Under the pieces are notes generated by a model, which did not search any database, had not been told where the DNA came from, and saw only the letters and a list, made by a program, of their open reading frames with translations. DNA of 64,000 nucleotides from Pseudomonadota bacterium (GTDB taxonomy: Bacteria > Pseudomonadota > Gammaproteobacteria > Steroidobacterales > Steroidobacteraceae), in contig JBBCGI010000001.1 in NCBI GenBank assembly GCA_037200975.1, positions 1,116,001 to 1,180,000 on the forward strand. Direction: 5' to 3'. Positions 51,943 to 61,700 of this stretch are shown piece by piece (position 1 is the stretch's first letter; each line of letters begins with the position of its first letter). The position numbers were made by a program, and so were the translations under genes.

Positions 51943-52097
51943 GGAACAAATGCTCGCACCGCGCCCGCAGGGAAACGACCGCCAGAAGGCGTGAAATGGC
52001 TCTCCCGTTAGAGGTAGGCGACTCCAGCCTTCCGGGCGTTGTTAGGCCGCCGCGTCTGGCCGAACATGGTGGCCACAAGGATCTGCAGGAGAACGAC

Positions 52098-52286
52098 GTG
52101 AAACGTCCCAATGAGCTGGCCCATTCCATTCCGCTCCATGACTATCGCCCCGCACTGCGGGGCGCCGTATCGTGGCTTGGCGACCGCTATCTACTCGCCG
52201 AACCCGTGCGGCGGCGCGGCAATGCCTGGCAGCCGGCACGTTCGGCGGTCGCCCGGCGCGTCCAGCCCGGGAGCGGTCGCGGCTGA
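52098..52286 (+). CDS. small basic protein of unknown function
   Basis: 62 aa from GTG 52098, with AGGAG at 52087-52091. Contains the Trp/Arg-rich stretch LRGAVSWLGDRYLLAEPV and an Arg-rich tail. It is the only plausible gene in the gap 51943-52307. Support is the good ribosome-binding site, the CTATCTA word in its YLL codons (52187-52193) as in bona fide genes here, and the resemblance of WLGDRYLLAEPV to small proteobacterial proteins I have seen annotated as hypothetical. Confidence 0.5.
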   Translation: MKRPNELAHSIPLHDYRPALRGAVSWLGDRYLLAEPVRRRGNAWQPARSAVARRVQPGSGRG

Positions 52287-52307
52287 GCTGCCGGCCTCTG
52301 CGTTGGA

Positions 52308-53069
52308 TCAGTGCGCCCGCCACGTGTAGTTCGGTATCTCCGCGACGGGCGTGCCCACCTGGATCGTCACCTCGCGATGCGACAACAGTTCGATGTCGCT
52401 CCAGTTGCCGGCGGCAAGCGTGACGACTCCGTTCTGATCCGTGATGTAGATGACGATCGGTTTTCCGGTGAGCCCCGCAACGTTGTCCGCGCCGAGCGGC
52501 TGGCCCCAGATCGTGAAGAACTGCCCGAGCGTGAAGAGGCCGGGCGCCGCCGCTTCGACATGGATCTTTCCCGAATGATCGTGTGTGTGGATCGGATAGG
52601 CGCAGAACGTCGGCAGATCCTCGTCCACGAGACCGATGTCCTTCGGAATCGCCTGCGCGACGCCATCGAGGAAAATGGATAGATGCGTGTGCACGTGGTA
52701 GGTGTCCGGCATCGTGGGGAAACAGCCGAGCGGGCCGACCGGTTCTCCGTGGGCGCCGGAAGCTGTCGGGCCGACCGGCCAATGGCGCACGCCGACCTCG
52801 TGGTTGTCGTTGAGATCGACGATGACCGGAGCCAGGGGCGGTAACACCGGCGCGGGCGCCGGATCTGGCGCGGGCGTCGGGGGTTCGGCAGCAGGCGGAG
52901 TCTCAGTGGACGGCGGCGTCTCGGCGGGCGGCGGCGGCGGAAGCGGCGAAGATGGCGGCGCCAGAGTGATCGGTGGTACCGCGCCCGAATGCCGGCTGCC
53001 TTCCATGCAGCCGCTCAAAATGACCAAGGCAAGTGCACCGACCAGGCAAACGACGAGAGACCTGAACAT
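52308..53069 (-). CDS. proline-rich, histidine-rich lipoprotein
   Basis: 253 aa. Type II signal with lipobox ILSGC (about 17-21), a long Pro/Ala/Glu linker (about 32-82), then a globular domain with several His clusters: YHVHTHLSIFLDG (about 124-136), YPIHTHDHSG (about 158-167) and KIHVEAAAPGLFTLGQFFTIWG. The spaced His pairs could bind a metal such as copper or zinc (inference). The linker would span from the membrane anchor through the cell wall. No named family recognised with confidence. Confidence 0.78.
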   Translation of the reverse strand: MFRSLVVCLVGALALVILSGCMEGSRHSGAVPPITLAPPSSPLPPPPPAETPPSTETPPAAEPPTPAPDPAPAPVLPPLAPVIVDLNDNHEVGVRHWPVGPTASGAHGEPVGPLGCFPTMPDTYHVHTHLSIFLDGVAQAIPKDIGLVDEDLPTFCAYPIHTHDHSGKIHVEAAAPGLFTLGQFFTIWGQPLGADNVAGLTGKPIVIYITDQNGVVTLAAGNWSDIELLSHREVTIQVGTPVAEIPNYTWRAH

Positions 53070-53193
53070 GACCCTGCTTCACTTCTGTTGTAACCCGGGA
53101 CAGAACTTCCTACATTCGCAGTCGCGACTGCGCCGGAGGGCGCCGTTTGCGGATGTAGGTAATTGCCGCCCGATACATGACGTGGAGGCCTGA

Positions 53194-53877
53194 TTGGCGA
53201 TGCGGATCCTGATCTTCGGCGCCACCGGCATGGTCGGCCAAGGCGTGCTGCGCGAATGCCTCGAGGCGGACGACGTGACACGCGTCGCCGCCATCGGGCG
53301 CAGTTCCACCGACATGACACATGAGCGCCTGACCGAGATCGTGACGCCGGATCTCGCGAATCTCGAACCGATACGCGACCAGCTCGCACCGTTCGATGCC
53401 TGCTTTTTCTGCCTCGGTATTTCGTCGCTGGGAATGAAGGAGCCCGAATACACGCGCGTGACATTCGATCTCACGCTCAACATCGCGCGGCTGCTGGTAC
53501 GCGAAAACCCCCAGATGGTCTTCACTTACGTATCCGGCGCGGGCACGGACAGCACCGGGAACGGCAAACTCATGTGGGCGCGCGTGAAGGGCCGCACTGA
53601 AAACGCGCTGATCGCGCTCGGCTTCAAGGCCGCGTACATGTTTCGCCCCGGCATCATCCAGCCGCTGCACGCCGTGCGCTCGAAGACGGCCGCATACCGG
53701 GTGACTTACGACCTGGCGAGGCCGTTATTCGCACTCATCCGCGCGATCTGGCCACGGGCGATCGTGACGTCCGCGGAGGTGGGCCGCGGCATGTTAGGTG
53801 TGGCGCGCCGGGGATTTCCGCGTGCCATTCTCGAAGCGTCCGATATCCAGGATGCCGCGCGGCCAGACGCCTCCTGA
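53194..53877 (+). CDS. NAD(P)-binding Rossmann-fold protein (SDR/NmrA-like)
   Basis: 227 aa. N-terminal dinucleotide motif ILIFGATGMVGQGVLRECL (about 5-23), then FFCLGISSLGMKEPEYTRVT and the YVSGAGTDSTG segment. It belongs to the atypical SDR group that includes oxidoreductase HTATIP2-like proteins. GGAGG at 53184-53188 lies 5 bp before TTG 53194 and 11 bp before ATG 53200; either may be the start. Substrate unknown; single gene. Confidence 0.83.
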   Translation: MAMRILIFGATGMVGQGVLRECLEADDVTRVAAIGRSSTDMTHERLTEIVTPDLANLEPIRDQLAPFDACFFCLGISSLGMKEPEYTRVTFDLTLNIARLLVRENPQMVFTYVSGAGTDSTGNGKLMWARVKGRTENALIALGFKAAYMFRPGIIQPLHAVRSKTAAYRVTYDLARPLFALIRAIWPRAIVTSAEVGRGMLGVARRGFPRAILEASDIQDAARPDAS

Positions 53878-53907
53878 CTACACTCGACACGACGACGTTC
53901 CCGTCAG

Positions 53908-54663
53908 TCAGTGCGACTCACGGAACAGATGCGCATGCGCCGCGCTCACCGGCAACAACTCCTGGCGTTCCTTCAGCTTGATTTCGAGCGCGCCACGGAA
54001 GGTGCGGTAGATGCGATCGATCGCGCTGACGTTCACGATGACGCTGCGGTGAATCTGCCAGAAAACCTGCGGATCCAGCTTGTCCTTCATCTGCCGCAGC
54101 GAGGAATTCATGAGGAACGAATCGCGCGGCGTGACGACCGTGGTGTATTTGTGGTCCGCGCGTAGATAGGAGACCTCCTCGACGGCGACGACGCGCAGTT
54201 CGGAGCCGTGGGGCACGGTCAGCCACTTCAGGTATTTCATCTCCGCCGGAACCATTTCCTTCAGCAGTTCGGCGATGCGGCCGAGATCGGCCGGCGCTTC
54301 GCTCAGGCGCGCACGCAACCGCTCGACCGCAAGCTGCATGCGCGCCGGCGAGATCGGCTTCACGAGATAGTCGAGGGCGCCCTGTTCGAAGGCGGCGACC
54401 GCGTAGTTGTCGAAGGCGGTGATGAACACGACGTGCGCCCGTTTGCTCAAGCGTTGCGCGACCTCCAGTCCGTTGAGCCCGGGCATCTGGATGTCGAGGA
54501 AGACAACGTCCGGCATGCGGCGCTCGATGCAGGCCAGCGCCGCGACGCCATCGCCCGCTTCATCGAGCACGTCGAGCGCGGGCCACAGCTGCGCCAGCAG
54601 ATTGCGGATCTCGCGCCGGATGAGCGGCTCGTCCTCGGCGAGGATCGCGGTGGGCGCGCTCAC
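53908..54663 (-). CDS. LytTR-family response regulator
   Basis: 251 aa from GTG 54663, overlapping the upstream kinase-like gene by 4 bp (GTGA). Receiver about 5-120 with AEDE, acceptor Asp57 (VFLDIQMPG), T in FITAF and YLVKPI; LytTR DNA-binding domain about 145-245 (VVAVEEVSYLRADHKYTTVVT; FWQIHRSVIVNVSAIDRIYR). It is the output of the three-gene two-component operon 53908-56344 and would activate transcription at direct repeats. Confidence 0.92.
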   Translation of the reverse strand: MSAPTAILAEDEPLIRREIRNLLAQLWPALDVLDEAGDGVAALACIERRMPDVVFLDIQMPGLNGLEVAQRLSKRAHVVFITAFDNYAVAAFEQGALDYLVKPISPARMQLAVERLRARLSEAPADLGRIAELLKEMVPAEMKYLKWLTVPHGSELRVVAVEEVSYLRADHKYTTVVTPRDSFLMNSSLRQMKDKLDPQVFWQIHRSVIVNVSAIDRIYRTFRGALEIKLKERQELLPVSAAHAHLFRESH

Positions 54664-55259
54664 GCGGCACACCGCGCAACCATGCGGCGAAGGTCGGCAA
54701 TCAGCAGATCGAGCTCGGGATCGGCGCCGGAATCGCCAGCCGCATACAGATCGCGCAGCTGCGTGAGCTGCTGCAGAACCGCCGCGGGATTGATCTGCGC
54801 CTGGGCGGCGGCCAGGTCGGATTCGAGGAGCCGGCGCTCGGCCTGCACGCGGCGCCGCTCGCCCTCCTGCACGGTGGCAAGCAGGCGCGATGCGCTCTGA
54901 CGATTGAGATACACCAGCATCGGCGTGGCCCAGTAGGCGCCGACGCCGAAGAATGAATCGACGACTCCGAGCAGATGGCCCGAGCGCAATTGCACCAGGC
55001 TGGCCGCCACGCAAGCGGCGAGCAGCGCCGCGGCGAACGCGCGCAACACTGTCCAGCCGCGGCGCACCCACTCGTCGGCGGTAAATGCCGCCAGCATCAC
55101 CAACAGCGCGGTCGCGCTTTCCTTCAGCAGCTCGATCGGCAGGTATGGCTGCGACGGCGCGCCCCATTGCTCGAGCCACGGGATCAGGGCAAACAACACC
55201 GCCAAGACCTGCGTGACCAGCACGGCCCGCCACGTGACCGCGCGCAGCACACGGATCAT
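54660..55259 (-). CDS. degenerate LytS-like membrane protein, no kinase core
   Basis: 199 aa, four hydrophobic segments (about 12-30, 48-63, 72-90, 100-117) then a helix. Residues 154-165 (AQINPAAVLQQL) align with the QIxPHFLFNTL phospho-acceptor box of LytS kinases, but the His is Ala and Phe/Asn are lost; there is no HATPase domain. It overlaps the true kinase (ATGA) and the response regulator (GTGA) by 4 bp each, so expression is maintained. It may be a dimer partner or modulator of the kinase (inference). Confidence 0.8.
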   Translation of the reverse strand: MIRVLRAVTWRAVLVTQVLAVLFALIPWLEQWGAPSQPYLPIELLKESATALLVMLAAFTADEWVRRGWTVLRAFAAALLAACVAASLVQLRSGHLLGVVDSFFGVGAYWATPMLVYLNRQSASRLLATVQEGERRRVQAERRLLESDLAAAQAQINPAAVLQQLTQLRDLYAAGDSGADPELDLLIADLRRMVARCAA

Positions 55260-56344
55260 TCGCGAACCTGCAGGGGCATTCGAATGGTGGCTACGACGCC
55301 GCGCGGCTCCGCCGGCCGCAGCGACAGCGTCGCGTTCGCGCCATACATCACGAGCAGCCGCTGCGTGATGTTGGCGAGGCCGACGCCGCGCCCCTGCCGC
55401 GAATTCAGCCCACGGCCGGAGTCGGCGACCACCAGATGCAGCGATCCGCCTTCCTGGGCGGCGCTCACGCGGATGAACCCTCCCCCCACGTTCTGGGTCA
55501 CCCCGTGCTTCAGCGCGTTCTCCACCAGCGTCAGCACCGCCATCGAAGGGACACGCATTTGCGCGAGGCCCTCCGCGGCGACGATCTCGAATCCGAGCCG
55601 CTCGCCCATGCGCGCGCGGTAGATAGCCAGGTAGGCCTCCACCAGCTCGAGCTCCTGCGCCAGCGGAACTTCGTTGTCGCGCAGCCGCGGCAGCGCCGCC
55701 GCGAAATAGCGGATGAGGTTGTCCAGCATCTCGACCGTGGCTGGCCGGTCGGTGCGCGCCAGCGCCTGCACGACCGAAAGTGTGTTGAACAGGAAGTGAG
55801 GCTCGATCTGTGCATGCAGCAACCGTAGTTGGGCGCGTTGCAGTCCGGCCGCGAGACTGCTGCTCTCGATCCGTCCGCGCAGCAACGAGTCCGCCGCTTC
55901 GCGTGAATAGCTGTGGTACGCGCAAACCCCCACCACCAGCGAGGTCGTCGCCAACCCATCGAGCACGAAGCCGAGGCTCGGCGCGTCCCATGCGAACTGC
56001 ACGCCCTCGGCGACGAAGATGCACCACCACCCCATCGGAATGACGGCCGCCAGCAGGTACACCACACGTTTGAATCCCGCGCGCGGCGCGAGGTTCACGA
56101 CCACGGGCACCAGGATCGGGCCCGGCAAAATGGCGAACAGACTGGTGGCGACGACGGACAACCACGCGCTGACAAAGGCGTGCACGCCATCGGCCGCGAG
56201 CATCGGCAAGGTGAACTGCAGCGACCACCAGAGCACGAGCGCCAGACTCACGGCGAGCACATAACCGAAGCCGCTGTACAGGCCGCGGATGCGGACCAGC
56301 GACAGACGGTGTGTACGCCCAAGCGCAATTGCTTCGGTGCTCAT
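55256..56344 (-). CDS. LytS-type sensor histidine kinase
   Basis: 362 aa. Four hydrophobic segments in the N-terminal 145 residues, then His_kinase domain with LLHAQIEPHFLFNTLS (phospho-acceptor His183) and HATPase with LVENALKHGVTQN, VADSGRGLNS and GVGLANITQRL. It should sense an envelope or small-molecule signal and phosphorylate the LytTR regulator encoded two genes downstream. First gene of the operon; upstream (56345-56544) is a 200-bp gap. Confidence 0.92.
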   Translation of the reverse strand: MSTEAIALGRTHRLSLVRIRGLYSGFGYVLAVSLALVLWWSLQFTLPMLAADGVHAFVSAWLSVVATSLFAILPGPILVPVVVNLAPRAGFKRVVYLLAAVIPMGWWCIFVAEGVQFAWDAPSLGFVLDGLATTSLVVGVCAYHSYSREAADSLLRGRIESSSLAAGLQRAQLRLLHAQIEPHFLFNTLSVVQALARTDRPATVEMLDNLIRYFAAALPRLRDNEVPLAQELELVEAYLAIYRARMGERLGFEIVAAEGLAQMRVPSMAVLTLVENALKHGVTQNVGGGFIRVSAAQEGGSLHLVVADSGRGLNSRQGRGVGLANITQRLLVMYGANATLSLRPAEPRGVVATIRMPLQVRE

Positions 56345-56544
56345 GGCAGCGAATCAATACCTGACGACGCATGACTGTCAACTTGCCGGGCGCGGCAGAT
56401 GCGAGCGTCGCAGCCGCTGCGCACGCGTTCGTTCCCCGTGGCGCGCATTCGGGGGCGAATTCACGGCGTTCGTCGGAAAGTCGCGGCGCGGCGGCGCACG
56501 CAGCCGAATCCTGCCGCTTCGGACAAACAAACTGGAGCACTACG

Positions 56545-57240
56545 ATGAGACTCTCGAGGAAACTGATTGCAACGGTCGGCCTGCTAGCGGGCCTGGGCCT
56601 GTCCGCGGAATCCGCGTTCGCCGGTTGCGGCGTCAACGGGCTCAGCGACTCCTACTTCAAACCCACGGTGTACCGCGGCGACGACGGCGGCGAGCTGTTA
56701 CGCACCCATTTCGATCTGTTCGGCCCGTTCAACAGCGTCGATATCAGCGGGCTGTGGAAATTCGTGTTCACCGCGCACGGCAACACTGCGCCCAACGCAC
56801 CGTCCAACGCCTTGCCCATTCCCGACGGCGCCGTCGTGGATGCGGGTTATGCCACCTGGCACGACGACGGCACCGAGATCATGAACTCGGGGCGCGCTCC
56901 GGCGAGCGGCAGCTTCTGCATGGGTGTGTGGAAGCAGACCGGGAACGACAGTTACCGGCTCAATCATTGGGCGCTGTCCTGGATTCCGGACTATCAACCC
57001 GGACAGACGCAGTCCTGGGGCGCGCTGCCCGGCGGCACCGACGAGGCGTTCAAGGCCTTCGGTCCCACCAACATCCAGGAAGTCGTTTCGCTGAGCGATC
57101 ACGGCAACCGATACACCGGAACGTTTCGGCTCACGCAGTACGTGAATGACGGGTCGACGAAGCCGATCACGGAGACGGCCGGAGCGCCGGTGGCTTTCGT
57201 GATCCTGGGGAAGATCACGGCGACGCGCATCAATCCCTGA
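56545..57240 (+). CDS. secreted protein of unknown function
   Basis: 231 aa from ATG 56545 with TGGAG upstream. Sec signal peptide (KLIATVGLLAGLGLSAESAFA). The mature part contains DISGLWKFVFTAHGNTAPN, VVDAGYATWHDDGTEIMNSGRAP and FCMGVWKQTGNDSYRLNHWALSW, cut at several Gly/Asp turns, which suggests a lipocalin-like beta barrel (GxW near the start). No named family assigned. The gene is followed by a hairpin that may terminate it. Confidence 0.8.
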   Translation: MRLSRKLIATVGLLAGLGLSAESAFAGCGVNGLSDSYFKPTVYRGDDGGELLRTHFDLFGPFNSVDISGLWKFVFTAHGNTAPNAPSNALPIPDGAVVDAGYATWHDDGTEIMNSGRAPASGSFCMGVWKQTGNDSYRLNHWALSWIPDYQPGQTQSWGALPGGTDEAFKAFGPTNIQEVVSLSDHGNRYTGTFRLTQYVNDGSTKPITETAGAPVAFVILGKITATRINP

Positions 57241-57249
57241 GGCATCGTG

Positions 57250-57283
57250 GCCGGCGTTTCCGCAGGGATGCGGAAGCGCCGGC
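57250..57283. terminator. hairpin between convergent genes
   Basis: Arms of 14 bp (57250-57263 and 57270-57283) match at 13 of 14 positions around a 6-nt loop. It begins 9 bp after the stop of the secreted protein gene and 43 bp before the stop of the convergent aldo-keto reductase. No U-tract follows on either strand, so intrinsic termination is only probable. Confidence 0.55.
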
Positions 57284-57325
57284 AGTCCGGGCCGATGCTT
57301 CGCACCCTCCCTGCGATGCGCGCCG

Positions 57326-59181
<1,856 letters not shown>

Positions 59182-59269
59182 CGGCCGCATCGTAGGCCAC
59201 GGGCGCATCTTTAATAAGCGCCGGGAAACGCATGTGGTCATGAGCCCTGCTCATGAATGGCGGTCGGCC

Positions 59270-60166
59270 CTACTTTCTCCTGTGGCGCAGCGCCTCGATG
59301 ACCAGCGACATCGCCGGTGACGATTGCCGGCGGCTGGGGAAATACAGGTGGTACCCGGGGAACGGTGCACACCACGCGTCGAGCACCTGCTTCAGGCGTC
59401 CACGCTCCAGGTGCGGCGCCACCGTATCTTCCGGAAGATAGGCGAGACCAAAACCCGCCAGCGCCGCCTCCAGGATCTGCTTGCTGGAATTGAAAGTGAG
59501 CTGGCCGTCGACGCGTACGTTGATTTCGCGGCCACCGCGCTCGAACTCCCACGCGTAGACACCGCCATAGGTGGGGAGCCGCAGATTGATGCAGTTGTGG
59601 GCCGTCAGGTCCTTGGGAGCTTTCGGCTCGATGCGGCCAACGAAGTACGACGGCGCGGCGACGACCACGAAGCGGAAGTCCGGTCCGATGCGCACGGCCA
59701 CCATGTCTTTGGCGACCTGCTCGCCAAGACGTACCCCGGCGTCGAATCGGTCGGCCACGATGTTCGCGAGCCCGTAGTCGACGACGATCTCCACGCGCAC
59801 GTCCGGATACTGGCGAATCATCGGCTGCAACTTCGGCCAGAGAATGGTCTCCGTCACGTGCAGACCTGCCGTGATTCGCACATTGCCGGACGGGTTGTTG
59901 CGCAGGGCGCTCAACGCTTCGAGCTCCGACTGGATGTCTTCGAAGTGCGTGCCGACCGCCTGCAGCAGGCGCTCCCCGACATCCGTCGGCGAAACGCTGC
60001 GCGTGGTGCGCGTCAGCAGCCGCAATCCGAGGCGCGTCTCGAGGCCTCGAATGGTATGGCTCAGGGCCGATTGAGACACGCCGAGCTTCGCGGCGGCCTT
60101 GGTGAAGTTTTTCTCCCTCGCGACCGCCACGAAGGCCACGAGGTCGTTGAGATTTTCACGCGCCAT
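59270..60166 (-). CDS. LysR-family transcriptional regulator
   Basis: 298 aa from ATG 60166. N-terminal winged helix (about 5-62: FVAVAREKNFTKAAAKLGVSQS; LGLRLLTRTTRSVSPT) and a C-terminal periplasmic-binding-like effector domain (about 92-295). It lies 88 bp upstream of, and on the same strand as, the cupin-reductase pair, so it may be co-transcribed with or control them; the AKR/cupin/LysR grouping is often seen in proteobacteria. Effector unknown. Confidence 0.9.
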   Translation of the reverse strand: MARENLNDLVAFVAVAREKNFTKAAAKLGVSQSALSHTIRGLETRLGLRLLTRTTRSVSPTDVGERLLQAVGTHFEDIQSELEALSALRNNPSGNVRITAGLHVTETILWPKLQPMIRQYPDVRVEIVVDYGLANIVADRFDAGVRLGEQVAKDMVAVRIGPDFRFVVVAAPSYFVGRIEPKAPKDLTAHNCINLRLPTYGGVYAWEFERGGREINVRVDGQLTFNSSKQILEAALAGFGLAYLPEDTVAPHLERGRLKQVLDAWCAPFPGYHLYFPSRRQSSPAMSLVIEALRHRRK

Positions 60167-60182
60167 CGATGGGCTCCGGTGC

Positions 60183-61676
60183 TTACTGGATCGGCTCGAT
60201 CCTGATGGTACGCGGCCCGGTGAAGGGCAGTTCGCCATCCTCTAGCCGCGGCAACGAAATCACCAGGTCATCGCCGCGTTGCCGCCAGCCAACGGCCGAA
60301 TACTTGCTGCCTAACAAACCGACGTGCGCATCCTTCGCGACACGCACGCCACGCACCACCAGATCGCCGGCGGGATACCGCGGCAGGATCGCGTACAAGG
60401 TCGAGCCCTTGCGCGTGAACAGGATCTGCTTGCGCGCATCGCCGGGCGCCGGAGAAATCGTCAGCGCCTCCACGTCATATTTCGCGCGGTAGTTGGTCGA
60501 CGTATCAACCTGCTGCCGGCGCCCCGCGGTCCACTGCGCACCGTCGCGAAACACGCGCGTGCCGTAGATCGCCTCGCCGTTGTACCGCAGCCATTGGCCG
60601 AGATACGCGAGCCGGTCCTGCATCACCACCGGAATACGCCCGTCGGCGGTCGGCCCGATGTTGAGCAGCAGGTTGCCGCCGCGGCTCACGGTGTCGATGA
60701 GCGTGAGCAGCAGCCGCTCGCCCGTGGCGTAATCGGCGAGATCTTCGTTGCGGTTGTAGCCGTAGGAAAAGCCGAGGCCGCGGTTCTCCTCCCAGGCATG
60801 GGACGCGCCGGGCAGGCCGGCGCCGTATTCCGTCGTGTAATACCCGCCGTGCACATGCCGCGTTTCCTCGCCCCAGCGATCGTTCACGACGACCTTCGCC
60901 GCGACCGGACTTTCATTGAAAAGCCACGCGAGCAGCTCCGGCGCGCGCCACCGCGCGGAATCCAAGCTCCACTCGCCATCGGAAAAGATGACCGTGGGCG
61001 AGTAGCGAGTCACGAGGTCCTTGAACTGCGGAAACAGATGGCGTGTGACGTACGCGTCCCGATCGCCCGACAACCACAGCGGGTTGAACCATTCGTACAG
61101 CGAAAAATAAAAACCCATCTCGAGTTGCTGGCGCCGCACGGCAGCCGTCAGCTCGCCGACCAGGTCGCGCTTCGGCCCGACCGCCACCGCGTTCCACGGC
61201 CTGCCCCAGCTCGCATCCGCTTCATGCGAAGGCCACAACGCGAACCCGTCGTGATGTTTCGAGACGAGCACGACGTACTTCGCGCCGGATTGTTTGAAGG
61301 TCGCCGCCCACGCGTCCGCGTCGAACATCTCCGCGCGGAACTGCGGCGCGAAATCCGCGTAGTCGAAATTCTTGCCGTAGACGCGCTCGTGAAAGGCACG
61401 CGTTTCCTGCCTGATCGCCTGGTCCTTCGCAGACGCGGGATCTCCCGGCGCGCGCAGCCGTTCCCAATACCACTCCGCGTATTCGCCCTTGGGCGCGAAT
61501 GACGGGACGGAATACACGCCCCAGTGGATGAAGATTCCGAACTTGGCGTCGCTCCACCAGGCGGGTGTGGGACGGCTGTCTATCGAAGTCCAGTGGGGTT
61601 CGACGCGCTGCGCGATCGCGGGCGATCCGCTCGCGGCAACGCACAGGGAAAGGATCGCGAGCGGACGCAGGTTCAT
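60183..61676 (-). CDS. alpha-L-fucosidase (GH29)
   Basis: 497 aa, signal peptide (LAILSLCVAASGSPAIAQ). GH29 catalytic domain: FGIFIHWGVYSVPSF (about 46-60), conserved KHHDGFALWPS (about 140-150) and the catalytic Asp233 in VIFSDGEWS. RGGNLLLNIGPTADG (about 334-348) is a family signature. C-terminal beta-sandwich ends the protein. Retaining exo-fucosidase releasing L-fucose from glycans, probably in the periplasm. Its Shine-Dalgarno sequence is in the hairpin at 61678-61699. Confidence 0.92.
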   Translation of the reverse strand: MNLRPLAILSLCVAASGSPAIAQRVEPHWTSIDSRPTPAWWSDAKFGIFIHWGVYSVPSFAPKGEYAEWYWERLRAPGDPASAKDQAIRQETRAFHERVYGKNFDYADFAPQFRAEMFDADAWAATFKQSGAKYVVLVSKHHDGFALWPSHEADASWGRPWNAVAVGPKRDLVGELTAAVRRQQLEMGFYFSLYEWFNPLWLSGDRDAYVTRHLFPQFKDLVTRYSPTVIFSDGEWSLDSARWRAPELLAWLFNESPVAAKVVVNDRWGEETRHVHGGYYTTEYGAGLPGASHAWEENRGLGFSYGYNRNEDLADYATGERLLLTLIDTVSRGGNLLLNIGPTADGRIPVVMQDRLAYLGQWLRYNGEAIYGTRVFRDGAQWTAGRRQQVDTSTNYRAKYDVEALTISPAPGDARKQILFTRKGSTLYAILPRYPAGDLVVRGVRVAKDAHVGLLGSKYSAVGWRQRGDDLVISLPRLEDGELPFTGPRTIRIEPIQ

Positions 61677-61677
61677 C

Positions 61678-61699
61678 GTACGGCCTCCTTCGGCCGTAC
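61678..61699 (-). promoter_or_regulatory. hairpin presenting the fucosidase Shine-Dalgarno in its loop
   Basis: Between the RND stop (61701) and the fucosidase ATG (61676) an 8-bp stem (GTACGGCC/GGCCGTAC) closes a 6-nt loop GAAGGA. Read on the minus strand, AAGGAGG begins in the loop, with the last GG in the stem, 7 bp before ATG. It could modulate translation or serve as an end signal for the RND transcript; no U-tract follows. Confidence 0.6.
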
Positions 61700-61700
61700 T

